Positions 42,652-51,143 of a stretch of DNA of 64,000 nt are shown here, in pieces. Numbering within the stretch: position 1 is the first letter of the stretch; each line of letters starts with the position of its first letter. The stretch is taken from positions 49,962-113,961 of the forward strand of contig NZ_JAASAH010000020.1 in the NCBI RefSeq assembly GCF_012726235.1, written 5' to 3'. The notes below the pieces were generated by a model that was not told where the DNA came from, searched no databases, and worked only from the letters and a program-made list of their open reading frames with translations. The DNA is from Streptomyces sp. HNM0574. GTDB taxonomy: Bacteria; Actinomycetota; Actinomycetes; Streptomycetales; Streptomycetaceae. Made by a program: the position numbers and the translations under genes.

Positions 42652-43590
42652 TCAGACGCGGTCGTTCAGCCACTGGAGGAGGTCCGTGTGGACCTCCTCC
42701 CGGTTGGTCTCGTTGAGGATCTCGTGCCGCGCCCCGGAGTACGCGCGCCAGCCGAGGTCGCGCAGGCCCAGGTAGCGGAAGTCCTCCAGGAGTTCGTAGA
42801 CCAGGGTCATCCCCTGGTTGCAGGGGTCCTCGTCGCCGACGGCGAGGTGCACCGGCAGGTCGCGCGGGATGCGGTCGAGCTGCTCGGGGTCGTTGACCTT
42901 GCGGCTGCCGCGTACCCAGTCCAGGGCGAGGCCCGCGCTGAAGGGGAAGCCGCAGGCCTCGTCGGCGACGTAGGCGTCGACCTCGTCCTCGTCCCGGGAG
43001 AGCCATTCGTACCCGGTGCGGTGGGCGTAGGGGTTGTTGAAGGCGCCGAAGAGTTCGGGCACGAAGGTGGAGGGGGCGTTTCTGCCGCCCTTCGCGATGT
43101 CCTTCTCCAGCCGCTGGATCCAGCTCTCGGCCTCGCAGCCGGGCAGTGAGCGGAAGGTGCCGCTGAGGATCAGCCCGGACAGCTCGCCGCCGAACTCCTG
43201 GGCGACGTCGCGGGCGAGCTGCGCGCCCATGCTGTGCCCGAGGAAGAGGTACGGGGTGCCGGGCGGCAGCTCCTCCCGCACCCGGGCGCCGACCGTGCGC
43301 AGGTCCTCGACGGTGCTGCGCCAGCCCTCCTCGCCGACGGCGCCCAGGCCGCCGGTGTGCGGGGCGGTGCGGCCGTGGCCGCGGTGGTCGGAGGCGACCA
43401 CCGCGTACCCGTACCGGTTGAGGAAGCGGGCGAACCTGCCGTAGCGCGCGGCGTGTTCGGCGGCACCGTGGGCGATCTGCACGAGGCCGCGCGGGACGGC
43501 GCCCGCGCCCTCCGCGTCGTCGGGCAGCCAGGTGAACGTGGCCACCTCGGTGCCGTCCGCCGCTGTCGTGAAGTCCTGCCGAACGCCCAC
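42652..43590 (-). CDS. Alpha/beta hydrolase (monoacylglycerol-lipase-like)
   Basis: 312 residues. The nucleophile elbow GHSMGAQ (Ser) is near 122, an oxyanion-region HGAAEHAARYGRFA near 45-58 and SDHRGHGRTAPHTGG near 72-86 follow, and the acid and His end in the C-terminal LAVGDEDPCNQG and GARHEILNE. This is the lysophospholipase/monoacylglycerol-lipase (Hydrolase_4) pattern. GTG 43590 has GGGAG seven bases upstream; longer in-frame starts (43659) add a basic, unconserved leader. Physiological substrate unknown; it stands between two unrelated genes. Confidence 0.9.
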   Translation of the reverse strand: MGVRQDFTTAADGTEVATFTWLPDDAEGAGAVPRGLVQIAHGAAEHAARYGRFARFLNRYGYAVVASDHRGHGRTAPHTGGLGAVGEEGWRSTVEDLRTVGARVREELPPGTPYLFLGHSMGAQLARDVAQEFGGELSGLILSGTFRSLPGCEAESWIQRLEKDIAKGGRNAPSTFVPELFGAFNNPYAHRTGYEWLSRDEDEVDAYVADEACGFPFSAGLALDWVRGSRKVNDPEQLDRIPRDLPVHLAVGDEDPCNQGMTLVYELLEDFRYLGLRDLGWRAYSGARHEILNETNREEVHTDLLQWLNDRV

Positions 43591-43690
43591 GGTGCTCCCA
43601 TCTGTCCGATTCCGTCGCCGTCCGATGCCGTCCGCACGCTTCGGACGGCGCCGGATCACGCCGTCGTGCCCGTACCCGGAGCGCGGCCGG

Positions 43691-46600
43691 TCAGACCGCC
43701 CGCAAGCGGTAACCGTAGCTGTAGGTACGGTCCGCGTGAAGGAGGTATTCCTCCAGCGGAGGCGCTCCCCAGGAGTCGTTGCCGCCGACCCCGGTCTGCC
43801 GGTGGTTCACTCCGAGGACGGTCTCCCGACGCGGCGTCAGCTCGTGCGGGTGCTTCGGGCCGTCGAGATCGGACGGCGCGTAGTGCAGGGCGCTGAGTTC
43901 CAGCAGCTCCCCGTCCGCGCGCACGCGCAGCCCGGCGCCGTCCTTGCCGGTGAGCGTCGCCCAGCGGGTGCCGGTGACGTTCCCGCACTGCTGGGGCCGG
44001 ACGTACGGGTGGAACTGCTCGGTAACGGTGCTGCGGTAGCGGCCGACGAGCGCGCCCGTCCTGCGGTCCGCGTAGTTCTCGTGCGGGCCGCGGCCGAACC
44101 ACTCGAAGGTCTCCCGCCCGGCGGGCAGGGTGACCAGGGCGCCGACGACGGGGATGTCGGGCAGCCCCTTGCCGGGCTCCAGGGTGTGCCGTACCCGCAC
44201 CTCCCCGTCGCCGCGCACGGTGAAGACGGTGGTCCAGGTGGAGGCGGCGGGCTCGGTCGGGAGGGCGCAGACGACGCGGACGGCGACGGCGGAGGGGCCC
44301 TCGGGGGTGACGGTCACCTCCTCGACGGTGCGCCGGGCGCCCGCTTCCTTCCAGGTGGCGGACTTCTTCTCGAAGCCGCGCCCGAGGTCGTTGTCCAGCG
44401 GTCCGCGCCAGAAGTTCGGCTCGGGCCCGGTGGTGAGGAGCGCGGTCCCGCCGTGCCGGAAGGCGGAGAGGGTGCCGGTGCGCTTGTCGAGGGTGAGGGC
44501 GAAGTCCCGTCCGGTGACGGTGACTTCGCGTGCGGTCTCCTCGAACTCGACGGGCGGCGGCGCCTTCGCGTCCCGCTCGGCGGGCGCGGGCCGCTCCCAC
44601 TCGGCCGCGCGCACCTGCCCGGTGGCGACCTCGTGCCCGGCCTCGGCCCAGCGGGTGTCCTCGCGGAGCACGAGCGCCAGGTTCAGCCAGTACTCGGCCC
44701 CGGGTTCCGGCTCGGCGGGGCGCCGCGCGAGGAGGTCCACGGTGACGGTCTCGCCGGGCCCGGCCTCGGGCGCCGGTGTCGTACCGTGCTGCACGCGGGT
44801 GCCGTCGCGGGTGAGTTCCCAGCGCAGCTCGTACGCGCCGAGCCCGGTGAACAGCTGCTTGTTGGTGACGGCGACCCGGGCCGGGCCGCCGCCCTCGGCG
44901 GGCGCGAAGGTCATCCGCTGGTAGACGTGCTTGACCTCCCAGATCTCCGGCTCGGGACGGCGGTCGGCGGTGACGATGCCGTTGCAGGAGAAGTTGCCGT
45001 CGGTGGGGTAGCCCTGCTTCCAGTCGCCGCCGTAGGAGAGGTAGGTGCGGGAGGGGTCGCCGGGGACGGGCAACCGGATGCTCTGGTCGACGAAGTCCCA
45101 GATAAAGCCGCCGTGCAGGTTCGGGTACCGCTCGAACAGGTCCCAGTACTCGCGCAGGTTGCCGACGCTGTTGCCCATCGCGTGCGCGTACTCGCACAGC
45201 AGGAACGGCTTCTCGTCGCCGGACTTCCCGTACTCCTCGACCTCGGCCGGCCGGGCGTACATCCGGGACTCGACGTCGGCGACCTCGTTCATGCCCTCGT
45301 AGTGCACCGGGCGGGACGGGTCCCGCTGGTGCGTCCAGTCGGCCATGGCGCGGAAGGTGCCGCCCTTTCCGGCCTCGTTGCCGAGCGACCAGATGAGGAC
45401 GCTGGGGTGGTTCTTGTCGCGTTCGACCATGCTGCGCATCCGGTCGACGCAGGCGTCGGTCCACTCGGGGAGGGAGCCGGGGAGGACATCGCGGACGCCG
45501 TGCGTCTCCAGGTTGGCCTCGTCGACGACGTACAGGCCGTACTCGTCGCAGAGTTCCAGCCAGCGCGGGGAGTTGGGGTAGTGCGAGGTGCGGACGGCGT
45601 TGATGTTGAAGCGTTTCATCAGCCGCACGTCGCGCAGCATCGTCTCCTCGGGCACGGCCTGCCCGTGGTCCGGGTCGAACTCGTGCCGGTTGGCGCCGCA
45701 CAGGACGAGCGGCCTGCCGTTGATCTCCAGCCGGCCCGGGCCGAAGGTGATCTCCCGGAAGCCGAACCGGACGCGCTGCACCTCGCGCGCGGCGCTCCTC
45801 CCGCCGGGTCCCTCGCTGGTGAGGACGAGGGTGTAGAGGGCCGGCTGCTCGGCCGACCACCGGTCCGGCGCGCGCACCGTGGCGGCCAGTTCCAGCTCGG
45901 CCGTCCCGTGCGCGGGCGGGCGGACGGCGCCGCTCAACCGGCCCTCGGTGGCGACGCGTTCGCCGTCGGCGTCGTACAGCTCGGCGGTGACGGTGTACGC
46001 GCCCGCGGCCTCGCCCGTGCGGTTGCGCAGCCGGGTGGCGAGGGTGAGGCGGGCGTCGGCGCCGTCGAAGGCGGTGCGGACCTCGACGTCGTCCAGGTGC
46101 ACGCGGGGCACGGAGTAGAGGTACACCTCGCGGAAGATCCCGGACACGTCGATCATGTCCTGGTCCTCCAGCCAGCTGCCGTCGGACCAGCGGAACACCT
46201 CGACGGCGAGGGTGTTGGTGCCCGCGCGCAGCAGCGGCCCGATGTCGAACTCGGCCGGGGTGAAGCTGTCTTCGCTGTATCCGGCCTTCCGGCCGTTGAC
46301 CCAGACGAAGAAGGCGGACTTCACACCCTGGAAGGAGAGCAGGGTGCTGCGCCCGTCCCAGCCGTCCGGCACCTCGAAGGTGCGGCGGTAGGAGCCGACC
46401 GGGTTGAAGGACTTCGGGACGTGCGGCGGCGCCGGCTTCTCGTAGCCGGTCCAGGGGTAGTCGACGTTGAGGTAGATCGGCTCGCGGTAGCCGTGCAGCT
46501 CCCAGTTGGCCGGCACCGGGATGCGGTCCCAGCCGCTGTCGTCGTAGCCGGGCTCGTGGAAGCCCGTCGGCCGCTTGTCCGGGTTCTCGGACCAGCGGAA

Positions 46601-46864
46601 GCGCCAATCGCCGTTCAGGGACAGGTAGTAGGGGGACTCGGCGCGGGGCGCGCCGCGCAGCGCCGCTTCCGCGTCACGGTGCGGGACGAGGGCCGTACGC
46701 GCGGGCTCCCGGTTGACCGCGAAGGTGCGCGGGTCGGCATCCCACTCCGTGTTCGCCCCGGTGGCGGCGAAGGCCGCCTTCTGTGAGCTGAAGGCGGCCC
46801 AGCCCGCGAGGGCGCCGCCGCTCACCGCCAGAAAACTCCGTCGTGCCAACGACTCAGCGTTCAT
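43691..46864 (-). CDS. Tat-exported glycoside hydrolase family 2 beta-galactosidase (LacZ type)
   Basis: 1057 residues. A twin-arginine signal ARRSFLAVSGGALAGWAAF near 8-26 with a cut near AFA-AT marks it as Tat-exported, unlike cytoplasmic LacZ. The family 2 order follows: jelly-roll (about 90-250), immunoglobulin-like, then a TIM barrel with RTSHYPNSPRWLELCDEYGLYVVDEANLETHG near 400-430. The acid/base Glu is in LGNEAGKGG and the nucleophile Glu in LCEYAHAMGNS near 535. C-terminal beta-galactosidase small-chain-like domains follow. Cuts beta-galactosides outside the cell. The ATG at 46864 has only a GGGG upstream. The short, AT-richer upstream gap holds GAAAGCGTT, a LacI-type half-site, but no full operator. 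Confidence 0.93.
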   Translation of the reverse strand: MNAESLARRSFLAVSGGALAGWAAFSSQKAAFAATGANTEWDADPRTFAVNREPARTALVPHRDAEAALRGAPRAESPYYLSLNGDWRFRWSENPDKRPTGFHEPGYDDSGWDRIPVPANWELHGYREPIYLNVDYPWTGYEKPAPPHVPKSFNPVGSYRRTFEVPDGWDGRSTLLSFQGVKSAFFVWVNGRKAGYSEDSFTPAEFDIGPLLRAGTNTLAVEVFRWSDGSWLEDQDMIDVSGIFREVYLYSVPRVHLDDVEVRTAFDGADARLTLATRLRNRTGEAAGAYTVTAELYDADGERVATEGRLSGAVRPPAHGTAELELAATVRAPDRWSAEQPALYTLVLTSEGPGGRSAAREVQRVRFGFREITFGPGRLEINGRPLVLCGANRHEFDPDHGQAVPEETMLRDVRLMKRFNINAVRTSHYPNSPRWLELCDEYGLYVVDEANLETHGVRDVLPGSLPEWTDACVDRMRSMVERDKNHPSVLIWSLGNEAGKGGTFRAMADWTHQRDPSRPVHYEGMNEVADVESRMYARPAEVEEYGKSGDEKPFLLCEYAHAMGNSVGNLREYWDLFERYPNLHGGFIWDFVDQSIRLPVPGDPSRTYLSYGGDWKQGYPTDGNFSCNGIVTADRRPEPEIWEVKHVYQRMTFAPAEGGGPARVAVTNKQLFTGLGAYELRWELTRDGTRVQHGTTPAPEAGPGETVTVDLLARRPAEPEPGAEYWLNLALVLREDTRWAEAGHEVATGQVRAAEWERPAPAERDAKAPPPVEFEETAREVTVTGRDFALTLDKRTGTLSAFRHGGTALLTTGPEPNFWRGPLDNDLGRGFEKKSATWKEAGARRTVEEVTVTPEGPSAVAVRVVCALPTEPAASTWTTVFTVRGDGEVRVRHTLEPGKGLPDIPVVGALVTLPAGRETFEWFGRGPHENYADRRTGALVGRYRSTVTEQFHPYVRPQQCGNVTGTRWATLTGKDGAGLRVRADGELLELSALHYAPSDLDGPKHPHELTPRRETVLGVNHRQTGVGGNDSWGAPPLEEYLLHADRTYSYGYRLRAV

Positions 46865-46952
46865 ACCCCAGAAGACACCACAGAACGACACGCCAATCAA
46901 CGCTTTCGCACACCGCCGGTCGTGCCGTACGCGCTGCGCCGCCGGAGGCGGG

Positions 46953-47567
46953 TCAGAGCGCGTCGACCGTCCGGGCCGCCGCACGGCGCGCGTCGATCAA
47001 GTGGCGGACGAGGGCGACCAGAACGGCCGTGGCCGAATCCTGACGGCGCGCGTCGCACCGGACCACGGGCACCATCGGATCGAGATCGATCGCAGCGCGC
47101 ACCTCCTCCGTCCCGTAACGGTGCGAGTCGTCGAATTCGTTGACCGCGACGACGAATCCGATTCCTCGCCGCTCGAAGAAATCGACGGCGGCGAAGCACT
47201 GTTCGAGCCTTCTGGTGTCGGCCAGCACGACCGCGCCGAGTGCCCCCTCCGACAACTCGTCCCACATGAACCAGAAACGCTCCTGGCCCGGCGTTCCGAA
47301 GAGATAGAGCACATGGTCCACGCCGAGCGTGATCCGCCCGAAATCCATGGCGACCGTCGTGGACGTCTTCTGCTCGACGCCCTCCAGACTGTCCGTCGCC
47401 GCGCTGACCTGGGTCAGCACCTCCTCCGTACTCAGCGGCTCGATCTCGCTCACGGCGCCGACCAGCGTGGTCTTGCCGACCCCGAACCCGCCCGCGACCA
47501 GGATCTTCAGCGCGGTCGGGAAGGGATCGGCGACGCCTTTCGCCTCAGAGTCGTTTACGGAGCCCAT
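46953..47567 (-). CDS. cvnD: Conservon GTP-binding protein CvnD
   Basis: 204 residues. A P-loop GGFGVGKTTLVGAVSEI near 27-43, Walker B-type YLFGTPGQERFWFMWDELSEGALGAVVLADTRRLEQ near 89-123 and NEFDD near 142-146 (NKxD-like). These are the small Ras-like GTPases of Streptomyces conservons. The ATG at 47567 lies 23 bases inside the DUF742 gene. Last gene of cvnABCD. It may act as a switch downstream of the CvnA kinase-like protein at the membrane. Confidence 0.94.
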   Translation of the reverse strand: MGSVNDSEAKGVADPFPTALKILVAGGFGVGKTTLVGAVSEIEPLSTEEVLTQVSAATDSLEGVEQKTSTTVAMDFGRITLGVDHVLYLFGTPGQERFWFMWDELSEGALGAVVLADTRRLEQCFAAVDFFERRGIGFVVAVNEFDDSHRYGTEEVRAAIDLDPMVPVVRCDARRQDSATAVLVALVRHLIDARRAAARTVDAL

Positions 47568-47928
47568 CCAGCACCGCCTCCAGCAGTTCTCGGTCGGTCG
47601 GGTTCGGGCCCAGGGGCACCCGGGTCGGTTCCCGCGTGGTGACGGCGCCGCAGTCCACCAGGTCGGACAGCAGCACCTTGGTGACGACGACGGGCTGCCC
47701 GATCTGCGCGGCGATCTCCGCCACCGAGACGGGTCCGCCGCACAGGTCCAGCACATGCGTGTGATCCGGGCCCAGATAGCTCTGGGGACGGCTCTCGGTG
47801 GCCATCACCAGCGTCATCAGGTCGAACTGGGCCGAGGGGCGGGTCCGTCCGTCGCTGACCGTGTACGGGCGGACCAGCCGGCCCGCGTCACCGTCGAGCC
47901 ACGGAGCGCCCCGCTGGTCGTCTCCCAT
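47545..47928 (-). CDS. cvnC: Conservon DUF742 protein CvnC
   Basis: 127 residues, a winged-helix-like DUF742 domain: AGRLVRPYTVSDGRT near 14-28, FDLMTLVMATES near 35, and LCGGPVSVAEIAAQIGQPVVVTKVLLSDLVDCGAVTTREP near 62-101. Start ATG 47928 is nine bases after the stop of cvnB. Its 3' end overlaps cvnD by 23 bp. DUF742 proteins are co-produced with roadblock and GTPase proteins in conservons. Confidence 0.94.
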   Translation of the reverse strand: MGDDQRGAPWLDGDAGRLVRPYTVSDGRTRPSAQFDLMTLVMATESRPQSYLGPDHTHVLDLCGGPVSVAEIAAQIGQPVVVTKVLLSDLVDCGAVTTREPTRVPLGPNPTDRELLEAVLDGLRKRL

Positions 47929-47936
47929 CCGTGGCC

Positions 47937-48353
47937 TCAGCGCCCCGCCGGCTGCCGCGCGGGCGTGGCCAGCGAGGAGCGGACGCTCTTGACCAGCATC
48001 GCCATCTCGTAGCCCAGCACCGCCGCGTCCGCCTCCCGGCTCGCGGCGACCGCGAGGCAGGCGCCCTGGCCCGCGGTCGAGACGAACAGCAGCGAGGAGT
48101 CCAGCTCGACGACGACCTGCCGCACCTCGCCCCCGTCCCCCAGCCGCACCCCGGCGCTGCGGGCCAGCGAGTAGAGGCCGGAGGCGAGCGCCGCCATGTG
48201 GTCGGCGGTGTCGGGGTCGAGGCCGTGCACGGCCTTCACCAGTCCGTCCGAGGACAGCAGAAGGGCACTGTGCGAGTGCGGCACGCGCTGGACGAGTCCG
48301 GTCAGCAGCCAGGAGAGGTCCGAGTTCTGGCCGACGGGTGCTTCGCTCACCAT
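47937..48353 (-). CDS. cvnB: Conservon roadblock/LC7 protein CvnB
   Basis: 138 residues of a roadblock/LC7 domain: LSWLLTGLVQRVPHSHSALLLSSDGLVKAVHGLD near 13-46, ADHMAALASGLYSLARSAG, and LFVSTAGQGACLAVAASREADAAVLGYEMAMLV. These proteins are GTPase partners or activators in bacteria; here the likely partner is CvnD. ATG 48353 with GGAG upstream at a long distance (about 14 bases) is the best start. It is 34 bp after the cvnA stop. Confidence 0.94.
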   Translation of the reverse strand: MVSEAPVGQNSDLSWLLTGLVQRVPHSHSALLLSSDGLVKAVHGLDPDTADHMAALASGLYSLARSAGVRLGDGGEVRQVVVELDSSLLFVSTAGQGACLAVAASREADAAVLGYEMAMLVKSVRSSLATPARQPAGR

Positions 48354-48387
48354 GATCGCGTTCTTCTCCTTGGGGGACGAGGCCGCA

Positions 48388-50556
48388 CTAACGGGCGGGG
48401 CGGGGGAGCTCTCCGGACGGAGGGACATCTCCGGCCGGGGCCCGGGAGTCGGCGGAACCGGGGAATCCGGGGTCCGCGGGTCCCTCCGGTGCTGTCCGGG
48501 CCGGAGCCCCGGGGGCGGCGGCTGCGCCGCCGATGCCGTCGGTATGGCTGTCGTCATAGCTGTCGGTGTCCTCGGCAAGGCTCGTGCCGCGCTGGAAGGC
48601 GGCCATCAGACCGGGGTCGTGCCCCCGGTCGGAATCGTCGGCGTGCTCGGCGCTCCGGCGCGTGGCCGCCGGTGCGCGCAGTTCGGGAACGAGGTGCTGC
48701 TGGCGCTGCCGCCTCGGCAGCCCGGGCCGGTCCCCGCAGGGCACCACACCGCCGGCCGCCTCCGGCGCCCCCTCGCCCCCGGCGGGCACCCCGGCCGCCG
48801 GTGTGCCGACGACGTGCGGGGGGCCGGGGACGGGGACGCCACCGGGGGTCGCTCCGTCGGCGTGCGGCGGGGCTCCGGCGTGCTCCGGGGCGTACGCGCG
48901 CGGGTCGGCGAACTCCGGGGCGTGCGGGGGCTGTTCGGCGGTCGGCTGCGGCTCCGTGACCGGGGGTTCCGGTGCCGGGGGCGTCTCGGGCGCCGGGCCC
49001 GCGGGGGTTCCGGCGGGGTCGCGGACGGTGGTGGATATCGGCGGCGGCTCGGGCGTCGCGTACGAGCCGGGGCCGCCGCCCTGCGGCCTGCGCCGGGGCA
49101 ACGGCCGCGGCTCACCGGCCGCCTGGCCACCGGCGACGACGGGCTCACCGGCGGGCGCCGCGTGCCGCGGGCCCGGCACCCCGGCGGGCGGCGTACCCGT
49201 GCCCGCGGCGGGCTGAGCGGCCGGGGACGCGCCGGACGCCGAAGTCGCCGCCTCCGCGGCGGAGCCGGCGGCGGACGGAGCCTCCTCGGTCTTCGCCGAG
49301 GGCCCGGCCTCCACGGCCGCCTGTTCGGCGCCGAGCAGGTCGCGGGGCAGGACCAGGACGGCCTGGATGCCGCCGTAGATGTTGCTCTGCAGCTGGACGA
49401 CGATGCCGTGCCGCCGGGCGAGGGCCGAGACGACGAACAGGCCGATCCGGCCGTCCTGGAGCAGCTGGCCGACGTCGACCCGGTCCGGGTCGGAGAGGAC
49501 GGCGTTCATCCGGTTCTGCTCGGCGGGCGTCATGCCCAGACCGCGGTCCTCGACCTCGATCGCGAGCCCGGCCGTCACCTGCTGGGCGCGCAGCACGACG
49601 TGGGTCTGCGGGGAGGAGAACACCGTGGCGTTCTCGACGAGTTCGGCGAGCAGGTGGATGACGTCGGCGACGGCGTGCCCGCTCAGGGTGCCCTGGACCG
49701 GCGGGACGAGCTTCACCCGCGAGTACTGCTCGACCTCGGCCGTGGCGGAGCGGAGCACCTCGGTGGTGGTGACGGGCCGGTTCCACTGGCGGCGGGAGAC
49801 GGCGCCGCCGAGGACGGCGAGGTTCTCCGCGTGCCGCCGGATGCGGGTGGTCAGGTGGTCGAGCTGGAAGAGGCCCTTGAGCAGGTCGGGGTCCTCGACC
49901 TTGTTCTCCAGCTCGTCCAGCAGCTCGATCTCGCGGTGCACCAGGGACTGGAGCCTGCGCGAGAGGTTGACGAAGACCTCGACCTGCTCCTGGCTCCCGC
50001 TGGAGCTGCTCTCGACGAAGGCGGCGGCGCGGCCGATCGCCTCCTCGGCGGTGCGGCGGGCGAGGCCGATCTCGTGGGCGAGGTGGTCGAGCGCGTCGGC
50101 CTCGGGGTCGGGACCGTCCGGCGGCGGGGTGCCGGTGCGCTCGGGGAGCCGCTCGCCCTGTTCGAGCCCGCGCACCAGCGTGCGGGCCTCGGCGCGGCCG
50201 CGGGCGACGGACCGGCGGAGCGCCGCGTACCGTTCCTGCGCCGCGCGGGCCGAGGCGGACGCGTGGTGCGCGGCGAGGGCGACGACGAGGCAGACGAACA
50301 GCAGGCCGCCGCCGAACGCGGCCCACAGCGCGGGGTCCGTGCGTGCGGCGGCGCCGCTGCCGGTGCGGGTCAGGGCGTAGGCGGTGACGGCGGCGGCCGC
50401 GCCGGAGACGGTCACGGCGGGCACCACGGCCTGACGCACCGCGCTGTGGCGCAGGGCCGCGTCGGCGGCGCTCTCCCTCACCGGTGCCCTGCCGTGCCGG
50501 GCGGAGCCGTTCGCCGCCTTTCCGGTCGGCGCCGCGTGGCTCGGGGGTTCAGGCAT
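48388..50556 (-). CDS. cvnA: Conservon sensor histidine-kinase-like protein CvnA
   Basis: 722 residues. Two membrane helices (about 44-66 and 77-99) separated by only about ten residues, so no large external sensor domain. A coiled cytoplasmic segment and a DHp-like helix pair (FVNLSRRLQSLVHREIELLDELENK, LDHLTTRIRRHAENLAVL) are followed by a GHKL ATPase with N-box AELVENATVFSSPQT near 320, EVEDRGLGM and GLFVVSALARRHG near 370-405. The C-terminal 290 residues are a Pro/Ala-rich disordered tail. ATG 50556 has GAGGAAT upstream. First gene of the conservon; no P450 gene follows, unlike several conservons. Confidence 0.94.
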   Translation of the reverse strand: MPEPPSHAAPTGKAANGSARHGRAPVRESAADAALRHSAVRQAVVPAVTVSGAAAAVTAYALTRTGSGAAARTDPALWAAFGGGLLFVCLVVALAAHHASASARAAQERYAALRRSVARGRAEARTLVRGLEQGERLPERTGTPPPDGPDPEADALDHLAHEIGLARRTAEEAIGRAAAFVESSSSGSQEQVEVFVNLSRRLQSLVHREIELLDELENKVEDPDLLKGLFQLDHLTTRIRRHAENLAVLGGAVSRRQWNRPVTTTEVLRSATAEVEQYSRVKLVPPVQGTLSGHAVADVIHLLAELVENATVFSSPQTHVVLRAQQVTAGLAIEVEDRGLGMTPAEQNRMNAVLSDPDRVDVGQLLQDGRIGLFVVSALARRHGIVVQLQSNIYGGIQAVLVLPRDLLGAEQAAVEAGPSAKTEEAPSAAGSAAEAATSASGASPAAQPAAGTGTPPAGVPGPRHAAPAGEPVVAGGQAAGEPRPLPRRRPQGGGPGSYATPEPPPISTTVRDPAGTPAGPAPETPPAPEPPVTEPQPTAEQPPHAPEFADPRAYAPEHAGAPPHADGATPGGVPVPGPPHVVGTPAAGVPAGGEGAPEAAGGVVPCGDRPGLPRRQRQQHLVPELRAPAATRRSAEHADDSDRGHDPGLMAAFQRGTSLAEDTDSYDDSHTDGIGGAAAAPGAPARTAPEGPADPGFPGSADSRAPAGDVPPSGELPRPAR

Positions 50557-51024
50557 CGGATTCCTCGGGCGAGTTGAGGTCTCATGGCGGTGAATTCGGG
50601 TGGCGGCGCGGTCTCTTCCAGCGCCGGAGCCACGCTAATCGCCAGGAGAACCGGGACAGGGCACGGTTGGCATATTCGCCACCCCTCGCCAGCCCCTATC
50701 GAGTGACCTTTTCGCGCACGCGTTTGACGAAACTCCCGGGTAATACGGCGCGCAATTCCCCTGCGACGAGGACGAGTTGATGAGTCCCCGGCACGGCGGA
50801 ACGGGGCGGGCCGCCGGCGCCCCGGAGGGCGGGTGCCGCACCCGCCGCCTACCCCGGCCGGGACGCCGGGGAGCCCGCACCGGCGGGGCAACCGCGGCAC
50901 GGCGGGGCGCCCGGCGTGCCGCGCGAGCCCCGACCCGCGCCCTCCCGCGCCGCACCTCGCACGGCACGGTGCGGCACGTCAACCACTCCTGACTCGCCAA
51001 TCAGTACGCACCTGGCCCGCCCCG

Positions 51025-51054
51025 TTGACACACGTTCGGCACGGTCCCGATACT
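51025..51054 (+). promoter_or_regulatory. Promoter of the catabolic operon
   Basis: TTGACA (51025-51030), 18-bp spacer, GATACT (51049-51054), a near-consensus vegetative promoter. Transcription should begin about 51061, leaving a leader of about 80 bases before ATG 51144. Confidence 0.7.
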
Positions 51055-51064
51055 GAGCCCACGT

Positions 51065-51082
51065 ACTGAATCGCTATTCAGT
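51065..51082. promoter_or_regulatory. Operator-like palindrome ACTGAAT-CGCT-ATTCAGT
   Basis: Perfect 7-bp arms at the expected transcription start of the operon. The same promoter plus palindrome arrangement precedes the long acyl-CoA dehydrogenase (20864-20906). The TetR gene at 59291 is the nearest candidate regulator. Confidence 0.6.
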
Positions 51083-51143
51083 TACCGGGCGCGTGCCCTG
51101 CCCGCGCGCCCGCCCCGAGCCACCACGCCCAGCCGGAGGGACC

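Larger units (their letters stand above)
50557..51143. other. 587-bp divergent region between cvnA and the catabolic operon
   Basis: The right half holds the promoter and operator of the acyl-CoA dehydrogenase operon (51025-51082). The middle has a stem GGCGGGTG-CCG-CACCCGCC (50828-50846). The left part, next to cvnA, is richer in A/T and has a possible minus-strand -10 TAGCGT (50631-50636). Short open frames in 50777-51031 have arginine-rich, chance-like composition and weak start signals. Confidence 0.5.

Noticed and set aside
43532..46786. A 1084-codon open frame on the plus strand opposite the beta-galactosidase
   Set aside because: Antisense shadow of a gene with a Tat signal and complete family 2 motifs; the opposite frame has a low-complexity translation.
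46865..46952. LacI-type operator upstream of the beta-galactosidase
   Set aside because: Only one half-site (GAAAGCGTT) is present and no LacI gene adjoins; too weak to list as a feature.
50777..51031. Small open frames in the divergent region between cvnA and the catabolic operon
   Set aside because: Arg/Ala/Gly-only composition, poor start signals and antisense overlap; no support as genes.
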